NCBI GenBank assembly: GCA_963718695.1
Contig: OY970371.1
Coordinates: 1,550,001 to 1,614,000, forward strand
Reading direction: 5' to 3'
DNA from: Manganitrophus sp963718695
Lineage (GTDB): Bacteria > Nitrospirota > Nitrospiria > SBBL01 > Manganitrophaceae
DNA: 64,000 nucleotides
How positions within the stretch are numbered: position 1 is the first letter of the stretch; each line of letters starts with the position of its first letter. Below are positions 60,199 through 64,000 of the stretch, piece by piece. The notes beneath the pieces were generated by a model that was not told where the DNA came from, made no database searches, and saw only the letters and a program-made list of their open reading frames with translations. The translations under genes were made by a program, and so were the position numbers.

Positions 60199-60993
60199 TT
60201 AGAGAACCTTGATCTCTTCCCGCAACACCCGAACGAGTTCCGCGGCCGCTTGAGCGGAATCGCCTTCGATGATCTTTCCTTCCGAGCGAACCGGAGGAGA
60301 CTCGATTTTTTCCACGATCAGCTTGGCCCCGTTCGATCCGACCTGATTGGGATCCAGGCCAAGATCGGCCAGCGTCAGAACCGCGAGCGGCTTCTGCTTC
60401 GCTTTCATGATACCGGGAAGCGATGCGTACCGCGGCTCATTCAACCCCTTCTGGCAGGTGAAGATGGCAGGAAGGGTCACCTCCACCGCTTCGATCGCCC
60501 CCTCAATCTGCCGGTGGGCGATCGCCTTTTTTGTCTGGGGATCGATCTCCAGCTTGTTGATCCCGGCGACATGGGGAAGACCCATCAACTCGGCGACATA
60601 AATTCCCACCGCGCCGGCGTCATCGTCGATGGCCTGCCGGCCGAAGAAGAAAAGGTCATACGGATTTCGCTTTAGCGCAGCGGCCAACGCCACGGCGGTC
60701 GTATACGCGTCTCCCCCTTCCAATAGGGGATCTTTGAGATGGACCGCCTGGTCGGCCCCGACCGCAAGGCAGGTCCGGAGCGCCTCCGCGGCCTTTTCCG
60801 GACCGAGGGTGAAAACGGTGACCTGACCGGTTTTGAGCCGCTCTTTGATTCTCAACGCCTCTTCGACGCCGAATTCGTCATAGGGATTGACGACGTAGGT
60901 GAGTCCGGCCCGATCGATGTCTTTCGCGTCTGCGGACGGTTTCACTTTCGATTCCGAGGCAGGAACCTGTTTGATGCAGACAGCAATATTCAT
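60199..60993 (-). CDS. etfB: Electron transfer flavoprotein beta subunit
   Basis: Predicted 264 residues. It starts MNIAVCIKQVPASESKVKPS, then YVVNPYDEFGVEEALRIKER, VGADQAVHLKDPLL, LFFFGRQAIDDDAGAVGIYV and AIFTCQKGLNEPRYASLPGI, the family pattern including the AMP-binding loop (DDDAGAVG) and the acyl-CoA-dehydrogenase recognition loop. Length is normal. It pairs with etfA at 58010, although the patatin gene lies between. A second EtfB-like protein is encoded 640 bases upstream. Confidence 0.96.
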   Translation of the reverse strand: MNIAVCIKQVPASESKVKPSADAKDIDRAGLTYVVNPYDEFGVEEALRIKERLKTGQVTVFTLGPEKAAEALRTCLAVGADQAVHLKDPLLEGGDAYTTAVALAAALKRNPYDLFFFGRQAIDDDAGAVGIYVAELMGLPHVAGINKLEIDPQTKKAIAHRQIEGAIEAVEVTLPAIFTCQKGLNEPRYASLPGIMKAKQKPLAVLTLADLGLDPNQVGSNGAKLIVEKIESPPVRSEGKIIEGDSAQAAAELVRVLREEIKVL

Positions 60994-61005
60994 TTTTCCC
61001 CCTTC

Positions 61006-61584
61006 TTAACGAGATATATTCTCAATTTGTCCTTCTCGGTATGGGTCTGAAAATCCTTCTGGAAAGGCGCCGGCGGCGAGGGTGGCCATCTGCGGCCGGC
61101 GCCTCGGCCAGGTGTATTCTTCAAAAAGTTTACCGTCGAAAAGAGGCCGTGTTGCTAGGAGTCGCCGCTCGGTGAGATCAAAGCTCAATGCCGTACAGCC
61201 GGTGATAAGACCGGTTCGAAAATGTTGTGCAACACGGGCGGCCAGTGGAGTGATTTGTTCGTTTTCCGGAAAGAGGATGACCTCCGGACGTTTTGCTTCG
61301 ATCAAGTGGATCAACCGGGTTTTCTCATCGAGCAGGCGATCGGCCAGGGATGCTCCCGAAGGAGCGGGTGTCCGAAAGACGAGGTCTGCACCGTAGGAGA
61401 TCATCTCTTTTGCGTCGTCCGAGGGAAACGGTCGGGGATAGACCATCAGCCAGACTCCGAGCTGGTCGGCCAACTCCCGCCCCTTCCCGAGGAGTTCCTT
61501 CGAGGCCTGCGTCAGGCGCGCGGATTCAGCCTCTATGATAATTAAAAGGTGCGTCCAGTTTTCATCAGCGCTGATGTCGTTCAT
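61006..61584 (-). CDS. EtfA-like protein lacking the FAD-binding domain
   Basis: Predicted 192 residues equal to domain I of EtfA alone: LLIIIEAESARLTQASKELL, GVWLMVYPRPFPSDDAKEMI, VILFPENEQITPLAARVAQH, RTGLITGCTALSFDLTERRL and a terminal TRPLFDGKLFEEYTW that matches the canonical RPIYAGKLLSKLT of etfA. It stops exactly where the FAD domain would begin, and the next gene starts 12 bases on, so nothing was lost to a frameshift. It lies after the EtfB-like gene as in an etfBA pair. It probably binds its EtfB-like partner but cannot hold FAD as EtfA does. A non-redox or scaffolding variant, or a pair that shares the FAD domain of etfA, is inference. Confidence 0.8.
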   Translation of the reverse strand: MNDISADENWTHLLIIIEAESARLTQASKELLGKGRELADQLGVWLMVYPRPFPSDDAKEMISYGADLVFRTPAPSGASLADRLLDEKTRLIHLIEAKRPEVILFPENEQITPLAARVAQHFRTGLITGCTALSFDLTERRLLATRPLFDGKLFEEYTWPRRRPQMATLAAGAFPEGFSDPYREGQIENISR

Positions 61585-61636
61585 CAGTATAACACCTTCT
61601 TGATGAGCGTCAATTTTTCTAAGTGATTTGAGTCAA

Positions 61637-62338
61637 TTAGGCGCTGTCCGGAGTGAAAGATCGAACACGCTCCATGCCGGATGCGCCGGAACCGACTTTG
61701 TCCGGAGCCACGAGGAGATCGGCGGGGGTCCATCGAATGACCTCTTTCTTGGCGGCCTTCATGATTTTGATCGCATTGGCAATCCGGGGGGTATTGCTTC
61801 CTGGGACGACCGAAGCAAGGAGTGGGGGGACGACATCGACCGCCTCCGCCCCGTCCTGTTTTTTGGACAGAAGCTTCAGCGTTCCTTGGTCAAATGAAAT
61901 TCCGCTGATGGAATATACCGAAGGGAATGTCATCTCTTCCGCGACCCGGTGACCGACCAATCCCTCGCCGCATAAAACCAGATCGGCTTTTAGTTTGGTT
62001 GCCGCTACCCCAAGAGCCAATGCGGTGGCGGTTCCATCCCCTTCGATAAAAGCGGGGTCGCAGAGGATGACCGCTCGATCGGCCTCCAGCGCGAGTGTCT
62101 CTTTTAGAATCGGCTCGGATTCGGATGGAGCGAGCATCAGTGTGGTAACCTCCACTGGACCCCCGGTCGCGTTCCACTGGGCTGCTTTTTCTTTAATTTG
62201 AAGTGCAAACTCCAGCGCGTTTCGGTCGGCTGGATTCATGACGCGCGGTCCCTTTTCAACGAGGATCGCTCGGCTTTTGCTGACGCTGGCTTTGGAGAGA
62301 TCGGGAACCGGCTGAATGAGGACGACGAGTTGGATCAG
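61637..62338 (-). CDS. EtfB-like protein with apparent CTG start
   Basis: The frame has an ATG at 62239, but that starts at MNPADRNALEFALQIKEKAA, well inside the EtfB fold. Reading back in frame gives 33 residues (LIQLVVLIQPVPDLSKASVS), the true EtfB N-terminus, up to a CTG at 62336-62338. That CTG has GGAGG 4 bases upstream and overlaps the acyl-CoA dehydrogenase stop (CTGA). So the real protein is about 233 residues, shorter than canonical EtfB (264). The family pattern continues (EADRAVILCDPAF; ADLVLCGEGLVGHRVAEEM), but the AMP-loop DDDAGAVG is replaced by EGLVGHRVAE. It probably acts with the EtfA-like protein downstream. Confidence 0.8.
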   Translation of the reverse strand: MIQLVVLIQPVPDLSKASVSKSRAILVEKGPRVMNPADRNALEFALQIKEKAAQWNATGGPVEVTTLMLAPSESEPILKETLALEADRAVILCDPAFIEGDGTATALALGVAATKLKADLVLCGEGLVGHRVAEEMTFPSVYSISGISFDQGTLKLLSKKQDGAEAVDVVPPLLASVVPGSNTPRIANAIKIMKAAKKEVIRWTPADLLVAPDKVGSGASGMERVRSFTPDSA

Positions 62339-63495
62339 AATCCTCCTTTTTTCAGCACATCTTCCGCGATGACCAGCCGTTGGATTTCATTGGTCCCTTC
62401 AAAGATTCGGTTGATCCGGGAGTCTCGATAAAAGCGCTCCACCGGGTGTTCTCCCATGAAGCCGTTGCCGCCGTGGATTTGAACCCCCTTATCGACGATT
62501 CGATCGAGCGCTTCCGTGCAGAACAGCTTACAAATCGCCCCTTCGCGGGGGATCTTCTTTCCTTGATCATACATCCAGGCGGTCCGATAGACGACCGATT
62601 CCATCAAGTAGACTTCAGTGGTCATCTCCGCAATCATAAATTGGATCGCCTGGAAATGAGCGATCGGCTGTCCGAAAGCGACCCGCTTTTTGGCGAAGTC
62701 GGCCGACATCGAGATCACTTCTTTCGCCGCCCCGATGCAGCCGGCGGCGAGCGAGAGCCGCGATTCATCCAGCGTCTGCATCGCGATGATGAAGCCTTTG
62801 CCGATTTCGCCCAGAATGTTCTCCTTCGGGACACGGACATCCTGAAAAACCAACTCGGCGGTCGCCGAGCCGCGCAGGCCCATCTTGTCTTGAATCCGGT
62901 TGGCCGAGAAGCCGGGAGTGGTCGTTTCGACAATAAAAGCGGTGATCCCCCCTCGGGCCTTGAGCGCCGGGTCGGTGACGGCATAGACGACCACGATATC
63001 TGCGATATCGCCGTTGGTGATCCAGAGTTTGGTGCCGTTTAAGATGTAGTGGTCGCCGTCCCGCTTGGCGGAGAGCTGTATGTTCGCCGCATCCGATCCG
63101 GCTCCCGGCTCGGTGAGCGCATAGGCTCCCATCTTCTGTCCTTGCGCCAACGGCATGAGGTATTTTTGTTTCTGCTCCTCCGTTCCGCCGAGAAGGATTG
63201 ATGTCCCGGCCAGGCCGATGTGGGCGCCAAATGTCACCGTGGTGGAGGCACATCCGCGAGAGAGCTCTTCGAGGAGGATGCAATATCCGAGCTCGCCGAA
63301 TCCTGCCCCGCCATACTGCTCCGGGAAGGGAATCCCGCAGAGCCCCAGATCCGCCCCTTTCTTGAAAATCTCCTTTACGAGATCGACATTATGCTCCTTA
63401 TCGATCCGTTGGGCGACCGGCTTGATCTCGTTGTCGGTAAATTTTCGGACCATGTCGCGGAGCATGGTCTGTTCTTCGCTGAAGTTAAATTCCAT
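62335..63495 (-). CDS. Acyl-CoA dehydrogenase
   Basis: Predicted 386 residues, the normal length. It catalyses alpha,beta-oxidation of an acyl-CoA and passes electrons to Etf. Helical N-terminal domain (MEFNFSEEQTMLRDMVRKFT), the FAD site GAYALTEPGAGSDAANIQLS and KLWITNGDIADIVVVYAVTD, and the C-terminal VQIHGGNGFMGEHPVERFYR and INRIFEGTNEIQ. The catalytic Glu of the short/medium-chain group is placed in FEGTNE. Substrate length not set. It overlaps the EtfB-like gene by 4 bases and lies 38 bases after the enoyl-CoA hydratase. Confidence 0.96.
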   Translation of the reverse strand: MEFNFSEEQTMLRDMVRKFTDNEIKPVAQRIDKEHNVDLVKEIFKKGADLGLCGIPFPEQYGGAGFGELGYCILLEELSRGCASTTVTFGAHIGLAGTSILLGGTEEQKQKYLMPLAQGQKMGAYALTEPGAGSDAANIQLSAKRDGDHYILNGTKLWITNGDIADIVVVYAVTDPALKARGGITAFIVETTTPGFSANRIQDKMGLRGSATAELVFQDVRVPKENILGEIGKGFIIAMQTLDESRLSLAAGCIGAAKEVISMSADFAKKRVAFGQPIAHFQAIQFMIAEMTTEVYLMESVVYRTAWMYDQGKKIPREGAICKLFCTEALDRIVDKGVQIHGGNGFMGEHPVERFYRDSRINRIFEGTNEIQRLVIAEDVLKKGGF

Positions 63496-63533
63496 TGTTC
63501 CTCCAAAGGACGCGGGGTCAGGACCGTACCTGT

Positions 63534-64000
63534 TTATTTATCTTGAAATTTCGGCTGGCGCTTTTCGAGAAAAGCCGAGATCCCTTCTTTCATGTCGCTG
63601 GTATTACAAATCTGGCCGAAGAGCTTCGCCTCCAGAGCCAGGCCCTGCGACAGCGGCTGGGTGACTCCCTCTCGAATGGCGCTCATCGCAGCGGCAATGG
63701 CCTTCCCGCCCTTCGAAGCGATCTTCTTGGCCAATCCGACCGCCTGCTTCAGCACCTCTCCTTCCGGAACGACTTTATTTACCAGACCGAGCGCTTTCGC
63801 CTCCTGGGCATTGATCATGTCGCCGGTCAGAATGATCTCCATCGCTTTTGCTTTTCCGACGAGGCGTGACAGACGTTGCGTTCCACCGAATCCGGGGATG
63901 ATCCCCAAGTTGATCTCCGGCTGTCCCATCCGGGCGCGATCTCCTGCGATCCGCATATGACAGGCCATCGCCAGCTCCATCCCCCCGCCCAGACAAAAGC
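63534..64000 (-). CDS. Enoyl-CoA hydratase/crotonase-family protein, start beyond the window
   Basis: About 155 C-terminal residues are visible, beginning FCLGGGMELAMACHMRIA on the window edge, then GQPEINLGIIPGFGGTQRLS, INAQEAKALGLVNKVVPEGE and ISAFLEKRQPKFQDK. GQPEINLGIIPGFGGTQRL is the crotonase block with the active-site Glu; the upstream oxyanion segment GGG is partly seen. It hydrates enoyl-CoA, the product of the dehydrogenase that follows. The N-terminal part lies outside. Confidence 0.95.
   Translation of the reverse strand, partial: FCLGGGMELAMACHMRIAGDRARMGQPEINLGIIPGFGGTQRLSRLVGKAKAMEIILTGDMINAQEAKALGLVNKVVPEGEVLKQAVGLAKKIASKGGKAIAAAMSAIREGVTQPLSQGLALEAKLFGQICNTSDMKEGISAFLEKRQPKFQDK

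Overview
The window looks like a chromosomal segment of a diderm (Gram-negative) bacterium. It encodes KDO and heptose synthesis, a lipid A acyltransferase and the LPS exporter LptD. The gene mix (FHA/Ser-Thr kinase pair, many hybrid histidine kinases, fused MFS-spermidine synthase, Etf clusters) and the many TTG starts would fit a Nitrospirota-like or deltaproteobacterium-like lineage; this is inference, not proof. No phage, insertion sequence or CRISPR array is visible.

Layout. 1-2246 (minus): a truncated FHA gene behind a PknB-type membrane kinase. 2452-12840 (minus): an apparent operon of secreted proteins, a 2284-residue PKD/Big-domain surface protein, two paralogous carboxypeptidase-regulatory-like proteins and a zinc phospholipase C/P1-nuclease-like protein that carries a -1 frameshift. 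Upstream lie a strong promoter, a structured ~160-nt leader or small RNA and a factor-independent terminator. 13123-13898: a single-domain response regulator and a decayed copy of it. 14062-17105: AT-rich accessory ground with two broken small ORFs, a REP-like hairpin and a compact cassette of three unrecognised, overlapping genes. 17277-30701 (minus): thirteen tightly packed genes (lepA, lepB, hldA, kdsB, pyrG, kdsA, kdsD, kdsC, lpxL-like, pgsA, plsY, TPR/zinc-ribbon, DUF4388) that can run from one consensus promoter at 30733-30761. It couples EF4, signal peptidase, LPS inner-core and phospholipid synthesis. kdsA is split by a one-base deletion in a C8 tract.

31129-36587 (plus): HAMP-adenylate cyclase, TPR lipoprotein, a small acidic protein, tRNA-Phe, a lipoprotein and an HtrA protease ending in a strong terminator. 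36691-42435 (minus): three overlapping genes (PilZ-methyltransferase, membrane hybrid kinase with two kinase cores, receiver-kinase) whose order and domains recall the Ralstonia phcB-phcS-phcR quorum-sensing operon. This is the best candidate for an undescribed system. 42916-42991: tRNA-Lys. 43167-47295 (plus): MFS-spermidine-synthase-TPR fusion and an M14-like zinc hydrolase. 47361-50866 (minus): lptD and folC. 51106-53950: a Yip1-like membrane protein, a frameshifted NAD-epimerase and a propeller-like lipoprotein.

54206-57877 (plus): acyl-CoA synthetase, Rieske protein with an extra C-terminal domain, VOC protein and an HU-like protein. 58010-64000 (minus): a fatty-acid/acyl-CoA oxidation cluster with enoyl-CoA hydratase, acyl-CoA dehydrogenase, a second EtfB-like protein that apparently starts at CTG, a truncated EtfA-like protein without FAD domain, then canonical EtfB, a patatin lipase and EtfA. 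With the acyl-CoA synthetase this gives lipase, activation, dehydrogenation, electron transfer and hydration in one neighbourhood.

Several frames are broken by small indels (4090, 14235, 24142-24149, about 52290). Two of these are in homopolymers, so sequencing or assembly error must be excluded before biological meaning is read into them.
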